DNA from: Actinomadura violacea
Lineage (GTDB): Bacteria > Actinomycetota > Actinomycetes > Streptosporangiales > Streptosporangiaceae
Reading direction: 5' to 3'
DNA length: 64,000 nt
Assembly (NCBI RefSeq): GCF_017573465.1
Contig: NZ_JAGEPF010000031.1
Location: forward strand, 62,001-126,000
Shown here: one piece after another, positions 24,175 to 32,675 of the stretch
How positions within the stretch are numbered: position 1 is the stretch's first letter
Layout: each line of letters begins with the position of its first letter
Notes under the pieces: generated by a model
What the model saw: only the letters and a program-made list of their open reading frames with translations
Databases searched by the model: none
Told to the model about the DNA's origin: nothing
Made by a program: the position numbers and the translations under genes

Positions 24175-26784
24175 CTACTTCGGCTGCCTGTTCCACCGGG
24201 CTCGGATGGAGGCGCCGGCCATCTGCGTTAGGACCGTGAGGGCGGCTCCGAGGCGTCGCTCCTTGCGATAGCAGAAGGCCAGGGCTGCTTGGGACTCGAG
24301 CGTGTCGGGGTGGTGGGGCCCGAGCGTCCGTACCGTGTCGGCGACGAGCCTCTCCAGCAGCGCGATGGCCTCCTGGGTACGGCCCACCTTCGAGTAGGCG
24401 GCGGCCACGTTGATCCAGGACGTGATGGTGAGGTGATGGTGCGCGGATAGGAGCCGCTCATTGTCGGCTGCGGCCCGCTCCAGCAGAGGGATCGCTTCCT
24501 CTATGCGTCCCGTCTCGGCGTAGCACAGGCCCAGAATCTCGCGTGCGTCCGCGGAGTCGGGATGCTCCTCTCCGAGGACCCGTTCGGAGTCGGCGACGAC
24601 CCGCTCCATCAGCGGGGCCGCTTCCTTGTGGCGGCCGACCTTCGAGTAGGTGTGGCCCAGATTTCTCATGGCCAAGAGGGTGTCGGGGTGAGCGGCCCCA
24701 AGGACGCGCTCGCAATCGGCGGCGGCGCGTTCCTGCAAAGGGACCGCTTCCTCCAGGTGTCCCGCCTGCGAGTAGAGGGCGGCCAGATTACTGCGGGCCG
24801 TGACCACGTCCGGGTGGCCCTCGCCCTGCAGCCGTTCGAAGTCGGCGACGACCCTCCGGGCCAGCGTGATCGCTTCCGTCAGGCGCCCCGCCTGCAGGTA
24901 GTGGCCGGCCAGGTTGCTGCGGGTCTCCACAGTGGTGGGATGGTCCTCGCCCAAGATCCGCTCGCGATCCGCCACGACCAGCTCCTGAAGAGCGATGCCT
25001 TCCTCCGCACGCCCCGCTTCCACGTAGGCTCCGGCCAGGACGCTGCGAGCGGCCAGGCTGCCGGGATCATCCCGGCCCCGCAGCCGCTCATGGTCGGCCA
25101 AGACCGCCTCTTCCAAGGCGATCGCCTCCTGCGCGCGTCCCGAATGCGCGTAGCAGGCGGCCAGATTGTGGCGGGCCGCGATGGCCTCTGGGTGGTCTTC
25201 GCCCAGGAGCCGCGCCATTTCGGTGGCAGCCCGCTCCAAGGCGGAGATCGCCTCCGGGATGCGCCCCGCCAGCCAGTAGCAGGTGGCCAAGGTGGCGCGG
25301 ACGGACACGGTTTCGGAGTCGTCCTCGCCCCAGAGCCGCTCGAGGTCGGCGGCGAGACGCTCCCCGGCGAGGATCGCCTCCTGTACGCGCCCTGCCAGCC
25401 GATACGCCTCGACCAGAGGGGTCCGGGCGTACAGGGTGGCGGGATGCTCCGCGCCCAGCAGCCGCTCGGCATCGGTGACGACCCGCTGCCAGTGGGCGAT
25501 CGCGGGGCCGTAAAGGCCTGCACCCACCAGACTGGACCCGGCCAGGTACGGCAGCGGATGGCCGTCGTCGTGCCACAACAGGTCGCCGGCCAACGCGGTC
25601 ACGGTATCGGCGTTGGCACGCACTACAGCGGCGAGGTCGAAGTCGGCGTGTGCTTGTTCGGGCCAGATGCTCACCAGGGCGTCGGCGGCGGCCTTTGCTG
25701 CTGCGGTGGACGCGGTCGAGGGGGCGCTCTCGCGGGCGGCGCGGGCGGTCAGCGCGTGGCTGCGCACCGCGCGGGCGCCCTCCCGCGAATCGCAGCTGAT
25801 CAGGCTGTACTGGTGCAGGAGGCGGAGAGCGGCCCTGGCCTCTTGCGCGGTGACCTCGACCGGCTCGGGAGTGGACGTGCGATGAGCGGTCAGGTATTCG
25901 GTGACGGCCTCGTCGGCCCACAGGCTCAGCGGGTGCCCGGCCGGGTCCAGGTGGGAAACCAGCCACAGGGCCGGCGCTGCCAAGCCCTCCGGAACACGGC
26001 GCTGGACCACGTCCAGCGTCACCAGCAGGGCCGCGGCGACCGGTCGGCCGTAGCCTTCGGTGTCGGCCTCCGGAGGCAGCAGCGCCTCCAGACGAGACCG
26101 CCGGCCGGTGAAGAGCCGGAGGTAGTCCGCACAGGCCGCCTCTTCGTTGATCATGTATGCGGCGGCGTGTGCCAGAGCCAGCGGCAGGTGCCCCAGTTCA
26201 CCCGGCAGATTCGCGGCCTGCGCGTCCAGCAGGTGGACCATGTTCACGTCAGTGAGCCGGGCCCGCAGGTAGGCGTCGGATTCGGCGGGGGCGAAGGTGT
26301 CGACTTCGATGAGCGCCCGCCCGCCGCCGGACAGCCGAGCGTCCCGGCGCCGGGTGGTGGCCAGCACGCGGCCGACGCTGGCGCGCGACGGCGGCGGCCA
26401 CCACGGATCGGCGCTCTCCACATCGGCGACGCCGTCGAGCACGACCAGCCATGACCGGGAGGTGGCGGCCAGCCAGTCCAGAAACGCCTCCGCGTCGGAC
26501 TCGGCGTCCTGCCCCGATGCATCGGGCGCGTGGACCCGGAGCGCGGCGGTGGCATAGCCGGTGATGATCCGCCCGGTCTCTGCGGCGTCCACCCAGACCA
26601 CCACGTCGGTCCCGGCTGTCAGGGCCTGATGGGCGCATGCGGCGGCCAGCTGGGACTTTCCCACACCGCCGCCACCGGAGAGGACCAACGCGGTGTGTTC
26701 CGCCCCGGCCTCGTCGATCCGCTCGCGCAGGTCTGGGCGCGGTTGGAAAGCGGAACTCAAGGGCGGGACCGCACCCACCCGCAC
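24175..26784 (-). CDS. NB-ARC/STAND ATPase with C-terminal TPR array
   Basis: From GTG 26784 this is 869 residues. A P-loop (SGGGGVGKSQLA, Lys near 43) is followed by Walker B (WLVVLDGVAD, Asp near 117) and a winged-helix-like segment. From about residue 420 there are ten 42-residue tetratricopeptide repeats with an A-G-R-x2-E-A-I core and a GEDHP spacer. STAND proteins of this type are signal-transducing switches. The true N-terminus probably lies upstream: the frame reads QTGSVAAHHIDRVDYHAAPR and on to a CTG at 26922. That CTG overlaps the stop of the preceding gene (CTGA), and the 46 added codons contain no ATG, GTG or TTG. The GTG at 26784 lacks a ribosome site. Confidence 0.85.
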   Translation of the reverse strand: MRVGAVPPLSSAFQPRPDLRERIDEAGAEHTALVLSGGGGVGKSQLAAACAHQALTAGTDVVVWVDAAETGRIITGYATAALRVHAPDASGQDAESDAEAFLDWLAATSRSWLVVLDGVADVESADPWWPPPSRASVGRVLATTRRRDARLSGGGRALIEVDTFAPAESDAYLRARLTDVNMVHLLDAQAANLPGELGHLPLALAHAAAYMINEEAACADYLRLFTGRRSRLEALLPPEADTEGYGRPVAAALLVTLDVVQRRVPEGLAAPALWLVSHLDPAGHPLSLWADEAVTEYLTAHRTSTPEPVEVTAQEARAALRLLHQYSLISCDSREGARAVRSHALTARAARESAPSTASTAAAKAAADALVSIWPEQAHADFDLAAVVRANADTVTALAGDLLWHDDGHPLPYLAGSSLVGAGLYGPAIAHWQRVVTDAERLLGAEHPATLYARTPLVEAYRLAGRVQEAILAGERLAADLERLWGEDDSETVSVRATLATCYWLAGRIPEAISALERAATEMARLLGEDHPEAIAARHNLAACYAHSGRAQEAIALEEAVLADHERLRGRDDPGSLAARSVLAGAYVEAGRAEEGIALQELVVADRERILGEDHPTTVETRSNLAGHYLQAGRLTEAITLARRVVADFERLQGEGHPDVVTARSNLAALYSQAGHLEEAVPLQERAAADCERVLGAAHPDTLLAMRNLGHTYSKVGRHKEAAPLMERVVADSERVLGEEHPDSADAREILGLCYAETGRIEEAIPLLERAAADNERLLSAHHHLTITSWINVAAAYSKVGRTQEAIALLERLVADTVRTLGPHHPDTLESQAALAFCYRKERRLGAALTVLTQMAGASIRARWNRQPK

Positions 26785-26918
26785 CGGCCAGGCGACCGGA
26801 GGCCGCGGCGCGGCGTGATAGTCGACCCGGTCGATGTGATGGGCTGCGACCGAACCCGTCTGCGCAAAGATCGACGTGTGCGCGGTGATGTGCGGAGCGC
26901 GGCGGGCCCCGGGCGGCG

Positions 26919-27389
26919 TCAGCTCTGGTCCGCGCCCGGCGAGGGAGGGTTTCCGATGGTCACCTCGCCCATCTTCACAGCGGCCGCTGCCTGGTTCTGA
27001 GCCTGGATGTGCACGTCGCCGCCGATGGCGATGCCCTCGTCCGCAGCCGAGACACCGCCACCGGCCTGCTCGGCCAGGTCCACCAACTCACGAAGCCGGG
27101 CGGCCGCCTGCTCCCTGTCGCCCTCGTCCAGGTCCTCCATCAAGTCCCGGAAACGAATGCGCCAGGCGGCTACCGCGGCATCGCGTACCTGCTCGGCCTC
27201 GTCAGGGGCGGCGTTCTCCAACTCGGCCGCCGTCCGGTCCAGCCTGGCCAGAATCGCTTCCTGTGCGGCGCCACGACCGAAGGTGCGCGCCACCCGCTCC
27301 CGGAACCCTTGCCAGACGTCTGTGCCGGCCGCCTGGACCACCGCCACCCCACCGGCCGAAGCCAGGGCAATCAAAGCCTGATCCAACAC
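26919..27389 (-). CDS. Small partner protein of the NB-ARC/TPR gene
   Basis: This 156-residue protein has no enzyme motif that I recognise. A small hydrophobic segment (LIALASAGGVAVVQAAG) comes first. A charged helical middle follows (LDRTAAELENAAPDEAEQVR), and the tail is repetitive Gly/Ala/Val-rich (IAIGGDVHIQAQ, then MGEVTIGNP) and could form beta-strands. GTG 27389 is chosen for its Gly-rich upstream ribosome site, and the open frame extends to 27590. The gene ends directly at the proposed CTG start of the NB-ARC gene, so the two look translationally coupled. Such small genes commonly precede STAND/TPR genes in actinomycetes. The role is unknown. Confidence 0.65.
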   Translation of the reverse strand: MLDQALIALASAGGVAVVQAAGTDVWQGFRERVARTFGRGAAQEAILARLDRTAAELENAAPDEAEQVRDAAVAAWRIRFRDLMEDLDEGDREQAAARLRELVDLAEQAGGGVSAADEGIAIGGDVHIQAQNQAAAAVKMGEVTIGNPPSPGADQS

Positions 27390-27586
27390 GCCGACCCCCA
27401 CGCCCCAAGTAAGGATGAAAGCCTGTTCCGGCAAGGGCAGCATACGCACCGGCCCGCCCGCGGGGCCGGGGCTGACTCGGCCTACAAGTTCCACGTCTGG
27501 CGCGATATCGGTCCAATGAGCTCTGGGTGCCCGGACATCACGTGCGGGACGTCGACGCGGCCAACTCGTGCGTAAGGAAGTGTTCC

Positions 27587-29224
27587 TCAAGACCGATCGT
27601 CCGCAGATCGACCCTCCGTGATTTCTGATCGCGTTGCGACTTCACCCACCACCGACAGCAGCTCTTGCGTGAGCGCCGCCGTCTCGTCGGCGTTCCTGGC
27701 GGTGCCGAACACGTAGAAGTCCGGCCGGACGGCGACCACCGAGCAGCCCAGGCCGGCGAACCAGCGCCGATAGGTGCCGTGGACGTCGCGCACCACGGTC
27801 GCGATCGGATGTTCGGCGGCTCGCTCGCCCGGGGCGGCGACGCGCACGCCGGCCTGCCGCAGCGCGGCCAGTGTCTCGGTCCGGCCGAGGCTCGCGAGCA
27901 TGGCCTGGTCGACTATCAGGTGGAAACCCGGGCCGAGGAGCTGATCGAGCCGGTCGCAACGGTCCCCGTCGTCCACCATGCCCTGCACGGAGAGGAGCCC
28001 CCGGCCAGGGCCCGAAGTCCGTGCGAGGAGTCCGTCGTCCAGGCCGGGGAAGCGGAAGGTCTCGGGTTCACGGGCGGCGGTTCGCCGGGCCAGCAGCTCC
28101 CGATCGCGGGCGGTGGCGCGCTCGGGGTCGCGGATGGTCTGCATGTGCCCCAGTTCGATGCCCTTCTCGGTCACCGCCCGCACGTGCGGCTCGCGCTCGC
28201 GCTGATAGGTGTCGAGCAGGTCGTCCTGCGCCGTGCCGCGCAGGATCAGGTCCAGTTTGAACGCCAGGTTCTGGGCGTCCCGGATGCCCGAGCACATTCC
28301 CTGGCCGAGGAACGGAGGCATCTGGTGCGCGGCGTCCCCCGCCAGGAGGATGCGGCCGCGCCGCCAGTCGTCCGAGATCAGTGAGCGGAAGGTGTAGGTG
28401 GCGACCCGGATGAGGTCGGCGTCGTCCGGCTGCAGGTAGCGGGCGACCCGCCTCCACACGCGCTCCGGCTCGCGCTCGACCTCGAAGTCGGCTTCCGAAT
28501 CGAGCATGAAGCTGAAGCGGTGGTGCGCGAGTCCGATCGAGATGATCGACGTCGGGCCGTGCGGATCTCCGAGTTGCAATGCGGGCGGCACGTCCACCGG
28601 GCGGCGGAAGCGGAAGTCGCACACCATCCACGGCTCGGAGAAACCGTAGTCGTCCTGAGCTATGTCCAGGCGTTGCCGGACGAAGCTGTTGCCGCCGTCG
28701 CAGGCCACGACATAGCGGGCCGAGATCCGTTCCGTGCCCTGCGGGCTATCAACGGTCAGGACGACGCCTTCGTGGTCCTGCTCCACGTCCACGACCGGGC
28801 TGGAGTGCCGGACCCGCACCGTCGGCAGCGACCGGCAGACGCCGTCCAAGGACGCCTCCAGATCGGGCTGGTACATCATGTACCACTCGGCCCAGCCGCT
28901 GCGGCCGGCCTCGGTGAACCGCTGCTCGATGAGCAGGTCGCCTCCGCCGTTGCGCCATTCGTACGTGCGCTGCACGCGAAGGTTCGGCAGCAGGCGTTCG
29001 GCCACTCCGAGCCGGGCGAGCGTACGCATCGTCTCGTCGTCGAACGTCGCGGCTCGCGGCAGGTTGTACAGCCCGGCGTACCGCTCGACGGCCACCACCC
29101 GGTGTCCGGCCTGCCCCAGCAACGCCGTCACGGCCATGCCGACGGGTCCGTAGCCGACCACGGCGACGTCCGCCGTCGTCTGCCGCGTGCCCGAGCCACC
29201 GCTCACGGTGTCCGGCTCCGCCAT
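27587..29224 (-). CDS. FAD-dependent class A monooxygenase (MhpA/resorcinol-hydroxylase-like)
   Basis: This 545-residue flavoprotein shows the dinucleotide motif VVGYGPVGMAVTALLGQAG near residue 21. The other family motifs are VACDGGNSFVRQRL and ILLAGDAAHQMPPFLGQGMC with DAQNLAFKLDLIL. The layout matches 3-(3-hydroxyphenyl)propionate and resorcinol hydroxylases. The start at 29224 follows GAGGAGG. It is divergent from the decarboxylase-like gene at 29319 across promoter P29. Decarboxylation of a dihydroxybenzoate followed by ring hydroxylation, as in gamma-resorcylate catabolism, is the simplest reading of the pair. The exact phenol is not determined. Confidence 0.92.
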   Translation of the reverse strand: MAEPDTVSGGSGTRQTTADVAVVGYGPVGMAVTALLGQAGHRVVAVERYAGLYNLPRAATFDDETMRTLARLGVAERLLPNLRVQRTYEWRNGGGDLLIEQRFTEAGRSGWAEWYMMYQPDLEASLDGVCRSLPTVRVRHSSPVVDVEQDHEGVVLTVDSPQGTERISARYVVACDGGNSFVRQRLDIAQDDYGFSEPWMVCDFRFRRPVDVPPALQLGDPHGPTSIISIGLAHHRFSFMLDSEADFEVEREPERVWRRVARYLQPDDADLIRVATYTFRSLISDDWRRGRILLAGDAAHQMPPFLGQGMCSGIRDAQNLAFKLDLILRGTAQDDLLDTYQREREPHVRAVTEKGIELGHMQTIRDPERATARDRELLARRTAAREPETFRFPGLDDGLLARTSGPGRGLLSVQGMVDDGDRCDRLDQLLGPGFHLIVDQAMLASLGRTETLAALRQAGVRVAAPGERAAEHPIATVVRDVHGTYRRWFAGLGCSVVAVRPDFYVFGTARNADETAALTQELLSVVGEVATRSEITEGRSADDRS

Positions 29225-29247
29225 CCGGCCCTCCTCATCTCCCCGAA

Positions 29248-29306
29248 GGTTTGACACCGCCGGACCGTATGCTTCACCATCGATAAAGTCAATGCACAAT
29301 AGTGAA
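29248..29306 (+). promoter_or_regulatory. Promoter/operator P29, near-copy of P21
   Basis: This has the same 59-bp architecture as 21361-21419: TTGACA at 29251-29256, and inverted arms TTCACCAT and ATAGTGAA 18 bp apart (29273-29306). The ribosome site CAGGAG follows immediately, so the leader is very short. The block is shared with the divergent monooxygenase and is a likely IclR target. Confidence 0.68.
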
Positions 29307-29318
29307 TCAGGAGCCGGA

Positions 29319-30278
29319 ATGCGGACGATCGGCCTCGAGGAGCACTTCGTCACCGCGGACCTGGCGGCCTATGGCGCCGGATCGGCGTCCATCGCCCAGC
29401 CGGAGCGATGGCGGGCGGCCTCCGAGCGCCTGCTGGACCTCGCCGAGGGCCGCCTCGCGGCGATGGACGCCGCGGGCCTGGACGTGCAGGTCCTCTCGCT
29501 CAACTCGCCCGGCATCCAGGCCGAACCGGACCCGGCGACCGCCGTCGACCGGGCCGCCGCCGTGAACGACCTGCTCGCCTCGGTGATCGCGGAGAATCCC
29601 ACCCGGTTCGCCGGCTTCGCCGCGCTGCCGCTGCAGGACCCCAAGGCCGCGGCGAAAGAGCTGGAACGCGCGGTGACGCAACTCGGCATGCGCGGGGCGC
29701 TGGTCAACGCGCACACCCAGGGCCGCTACCTCGACGACCCGTCCCTGCGTGTGGTGTGGGAACACGCAGAGGGCCTCGACGTCCCGCTCTACCTCCACCC
29801 CGCCAACGGCGTCGACGTCCCGCACGTGATCGACGGCCACCCGGAGCTCATCGGACCGATGTGGAGCTGGGGCACCGACACCGCCTCGCACGTGCTGCGG
29901 CTGATCTTCGGAGGTGTCTTCGACGACTTCCCCGAGGCCAAGCTCCTGCTCGGGCACATGGGGGAGGGGCTGCCGTACGTGCTGTGGCGGCTCGACTCAC
30001 GCTGGGCGTTCCACAACCACCACGGTGTCGAGCTCGCGCGCGGGAACCCCTCGGAGTACCTGCGGCACAACCTCTACATCACCACCAGCGGGGTCTGCTC
30101 CGCACCGCCGCTGCTGTGCGCCCTGCTCGCACTCGGACCCGAGCACATCCTCTTCGGCACCGACTACCCCTTCGAGGACATGCCCACCGCCACCGAGTTC
30201 CTGCGCACCGCACCCGTCAGCGAAACCGACCGCGCAAAGATCGCCCACCAGAACGCCGAACGCCTGCTGCGCTTGTGA
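29319..30278 (+). CDS. Amidohydrolase-2 family, gamma-resorcylate-decarboxylase-like
   Basis: This 319-residue protein closely follows the 2,6-dihydroxybenzoate (gamma-resorcylate) decarboxylase pattern. It has MRTIGLEEHF at the N-terminus, FAALPLQDPKAA, VPLYLHPANGVD, LLLGHMGEGLPYVLWRLDSR and ILFGTDYPFED, which supply Glu, two His and Asp around a metal. ATG 29319 follows CAGGAG. It is a paralogue of the gene at 21607 and of the fragment at 9062. The divergent flavin hydroxylase suggests a decarboxylate-then-hydroxylate module. Decarboxylase activity is inferred from family pattern and context. Confidence 0.9.
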   Translation: MRTIGLEEHFVTADLAAYGAGSASIAQPERWRAASERLLDLAEGRLAAMDAAGLDVQVLSLNSPGIQAEPDPATAVDRAAAVNDLLASVIAENPTRFAGFAALPLQDPKAAAKELERAVTQLGMRGALVNAHTQGRYLDDPSLRVVWEHAEGLDVPLYLHPANGVDVPHVIDGHPELIGPMWSWGTDTASHVLRLIFGGVFDDFPEAKLLLGHMGEGLPYVLWRLDSRWAFHNHHGVELARGNPSEYLRHNLYITTSGVCSAPPLLCALLALGPEHILFGTDYPFEDMPTATEFLRTAPVSETDRAKIAHQNAERLLRL

Positions 30279-30361
30279 TCCGGCGATGGTGAGACGATGA
30301 CCGGTACCCGGCCGGCTCCCCAACAACCGATTCGTCGTCCGACCAGAAGGGACCCAACGTC

Positions 30362-30787
30362 ATGGTCACGGCACTCATGCGCGCCGGCGCGCGCGTACTG
30401 ACCGGCTCGACCTACGCAGTGCTCGGAGCCGACGCCGTTCGCGAGCCCGGTGGCCGCGTGCAGCAGGCGGCACCTCTCCTCGCCAAGATCCGCAAGGTCG
30501 TGCCGCTGCCCGACGACGAACTCGTCGTACGGGGCAACGCCGCCGTGCAGACGGTCGCCGGTGGAATGCTCGCGATCGGCGTGCTGCCCCGGATATCGGC
30601 GGTCGCGATCGCGGCCTCCCTCGTCCCCACCACCCTGGCCGGGCACGCCTTCTGGGAGATCGAGGACTCCGCGACCCGCAAACTCCAGCGCATCCAGTTC
30701 CACAAGAACGCGACCATGCTCGGCGGCCTGCTGTTCGCCGTGGTGGCCGAGACGCACCGCAGGGATCGATCGGCTCCGCAGGACTGA
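30362..30787 (+). CDS. DoxX-family membrane protein
   Basis: This is a 141-residue membrane protein of the DoxX type. It opens with GARVLTGSTYAVLGADAVREPGG-like residues and has helices around VQTVAGGMLAIGVLPRISAVA and NATMLGGLLFAVVAE. DoxX proteins are small four-helix membrane proteins linked to thiol stress or quinone chemistry, without a firm activity. The ATG at 30362 lies 83 bp after the decarboxylase stop, and co-transcription is possible. It is convergent with the SDR at 30846. Confidence 0.8.
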   Translation: MVTALMRAGARVLTGSTYAVLGADAVREPGGRVQQAAPLLAKIRKVVPLPDDELVVRGNAAVQTVAGGMLAIGVLPRISAVAIAASLVPTTLAGHAFWEIEDSATRKLQRIQFHKNATMLGGLLFAVVAETHRRDRSAPQD

Positions 30788-30845
30788 CGACGCGGTCCGC
30801 GAGACGAGTGGGCGCCGTGCTCGGAGTCGTGTCAGGACTGGGCGA

Positions 30846-31736
30846 TCAAGCCGGAAGACCGACCATGGCCGCGCTGTCCCGCCACAGCCGATCGCGTGCA
30901 TCGTCGTCGCGGGCCAGTTCGGACGGCTCAGGGAAGGTGAGGTCACCCGCGACCAGTGAGGCGTAGACGTGACCGGGCGGAGGGGCTGCCGCCCCCAAGG
31001 CCAGGTCGGCCAAGGCCTCGCCGGCGCGCTCCGGCGTCCCGAGGTGAAACTGTGGGTGGGATCTGCCGAGGAGCGCGGATAGCAGAGGCATCATCGCAGG
31101 ACCGACAGTACGCCTCAGCCGTGATTGGTTGCGGAACAGTGCCGTGCCACCCGTAAGCCCCGGGTTGTAGGCGATCGTAGTGATACCACGGTCCTGCACC
31201 TCTTTGAGCACGCTGAGAGAGCGCGCGGTCAGCAGGTTGCAGAGCTTCGAGGCGGCGTAGGTTCGAAACCCGCTGACCCGCTTGCTCGGATGTGCGAGTT
31301 CCTGCACATCAAGGGTCCTGGGGCCGACCGGGACGATTTTCGGGTCGTGCGTGTCACTCGTGGTGAGGACGACTCCTCCGCCCTCGGCGACCTCGGGCAG
31401 GAGCAGCCGCGCCAGCAGGTAGTGGGCGAGATGGTTGACGGCGAAGGCCTTCTCGAAACCATCGACACTGCGCTGGCCGTTGTCCGTGAATTGCACCCCG
31501 GCGTTGAGCACCAACCGGTCGATCCCGGCGGTGCCCGCCCGGGAGCGCACGTCATCGGCGAAGCGCCGCACGCTGTCGAGCGAGGCCAGATCCAACGGCA
31601 GTGCCCGGCTGCCATCCGGCGGAGTCACGTTCGTTCCGCGCGCGCCAATGACCACCTCGTGACCCGGCTGTACGAGCCGGCGCACGGCGTGTGCGCCAAG
31701 TCCGGCAGTCGCACCCGTCATGACGACAAGGCTCAT
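30846..31736 (-). CDS. SDR-family oxidoreductase (retinol-dehydrogenase-like)
   Basis: This 296-residue short-chain dehydrogenase of the extended retinol/protochlorophyllide-like type has the cofactor motif TGATAGLGAHAVRRL, LVLNAGVQ, LTTSDTHDP with its Ser, and FRTYAASKLCNLL as the Tyr-x3-Lys pair. ATG 31736 is chosen because AGGAGG lies 8 nt upstream. An ATG at 31760 would add eight residues. It is a single gene, convergent with DoxX. The substrate is unknown and the link to the adjacent clusters is uncertain. Confidence 0.9.
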   Translation of the reverse strand: MSLVVMTGATAGLGAHAVRRLVQPGHEVVIGARGTNVTPPDGSRALPLDLASLDSVRRFADDVRSRAGTAGIDRLVLNAGVQFTDNGQRSVDGFEKAFAVNHLAHYLLARLLLPEVAEGGGVVLTTSDTHDPKIVPVGPRTLDVQELAHPSKRVSGFRTYAASKLCNLLTARSLSVLKEVQDRGITTIAYNPGLTGGTALFRNQSRLRRTVGPAMMPLLSALLGRSHPQFHLGTPERAGEALADLALGAAAPPPGHVYASLVAGDLTFPEPSELARDDDARDRLWRDSAAMVGLPA

Positions 31737-31850
31737 GCTCTTGCCCTCCTGTACTGCCATATCGGTAGCCGGCGATCAGCCGCCGACCGCGATCGCGCCC
31801 AATCCTGACGGTGATCTCCGCAGCCGCTACTGTTACGAGCTCTAAAGACA

Positions 31851-32642
31851 CTAGAAGTGGATGTGCTCTCCGGGCGGGACGGCGATTTCGACCCAGCGCC
31901 GCCATTCGGCGAGCAGACTGCGATTGTCCTGGCTGGAATGGGCGACGAGCAGGTCGCCCGAGCGGACGATGTGCTTGCGCATGGCCCGCTCGGCCGCGGC
32001 GCCGTCGCGGCGGCGCAGGGCCTCGATGATGTCCAGGTGGTCCTGCAGGGCGACGTCGACGGGCTGGTGCTCGGGGACGCTGTAGCGGCCGTCCAGGGAG
32101 AGCGTCTCGCGGAGCTCGGAGACGATCTTGACGAGGCGCAGGTTGCCGCTGGCCTGCATGATCAGTTCGTGGACGCGCTCGTCGGCGGCGAAGTACTCCG
32201 GGCTTCCGTCCGCCAGTTCCTTCATCGTCTCGAACTCGGTGGCCAGCGCGGCGTCGTCGCGGGCGGTCATCACGGCGGCGGCGCTGCGCGCGGCCGGGGG
32301 CTCCAGCAGGACGCGCAGGCTGCACAGTTCGACGATGCCGCGGCCGTCCTGCCCGAGGATGCGGGCGCCGCGGTTTCGCTCGATCTTGACGAGGCCGAGG
32401 TCGGCGAGCTTCAGCAGCGCCTCGCGGACGGGCGTGCGGGACGCCCCGAACCGCTCGCCGAGTTCGCGGGAGGAGTACAGCACGCCGCGCTGGAGGTGCC
32501 CGTCCCGGATGGCGTCGCGGATGTCGGCCGCGATCTGCTCGGACCTGCTGGTGGATTCGGCTGGCGGGGACAAGGAGCTCCTTGGGGACCGGGCGGGGGC
32601 CGCCGGGAGGAGTCCGGGCGGCCCCGTTGACGGCATCAGCAT
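31851..32642 (-). CDS. GntR/FCD-family transcriptional regulator
   Basis: This 263-residue regulator has a winged helix with QIAADIRDAIRDGHLQRGVLY and ASRTPVREALLKLADLGLVK. An FCD domain follows, with FAADERVHELIMQASGN and LQDHLDIIEALRRRD providing the usual metal/effector ligands. The start at 32642 is uncertain because a second ATG lies two codons later and no strong ribosome site is seen. It lies 33 bp downstream of the ACS carrier, so the two are likely co-transcribed. It is the natural candidate to bind the paired palindromes at 34138 and 34241 in the divergent promoter region. Confidence 0.9.
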   Translation of the reverse strand: MLMPSTGPPGLLPAAPARSPRSSLSPPAESTSRSEQIAADIRDAIRDGHLQRGVLYSSRELGERFGASRTPVREALLKLADLGLVKIERNRGARILGQDGRGIVELCSLRVLLEPPAARSAAAVMTARDDAALATEFETMKELADGSPEYFAADERVHELIMQASGNLRLVKIVSELRETLSLDGRYSVPEHQPVDVALQDHLDIIEALRRRDGAAAERAMRKHIVRSGDLLVAHSSQDNRSLLAEWRRWVEIAVPPGEHIHF

Positions 32643-32675
32643 AGCTGTGGGATGCCACTCCGGCCGATTGGGAGA

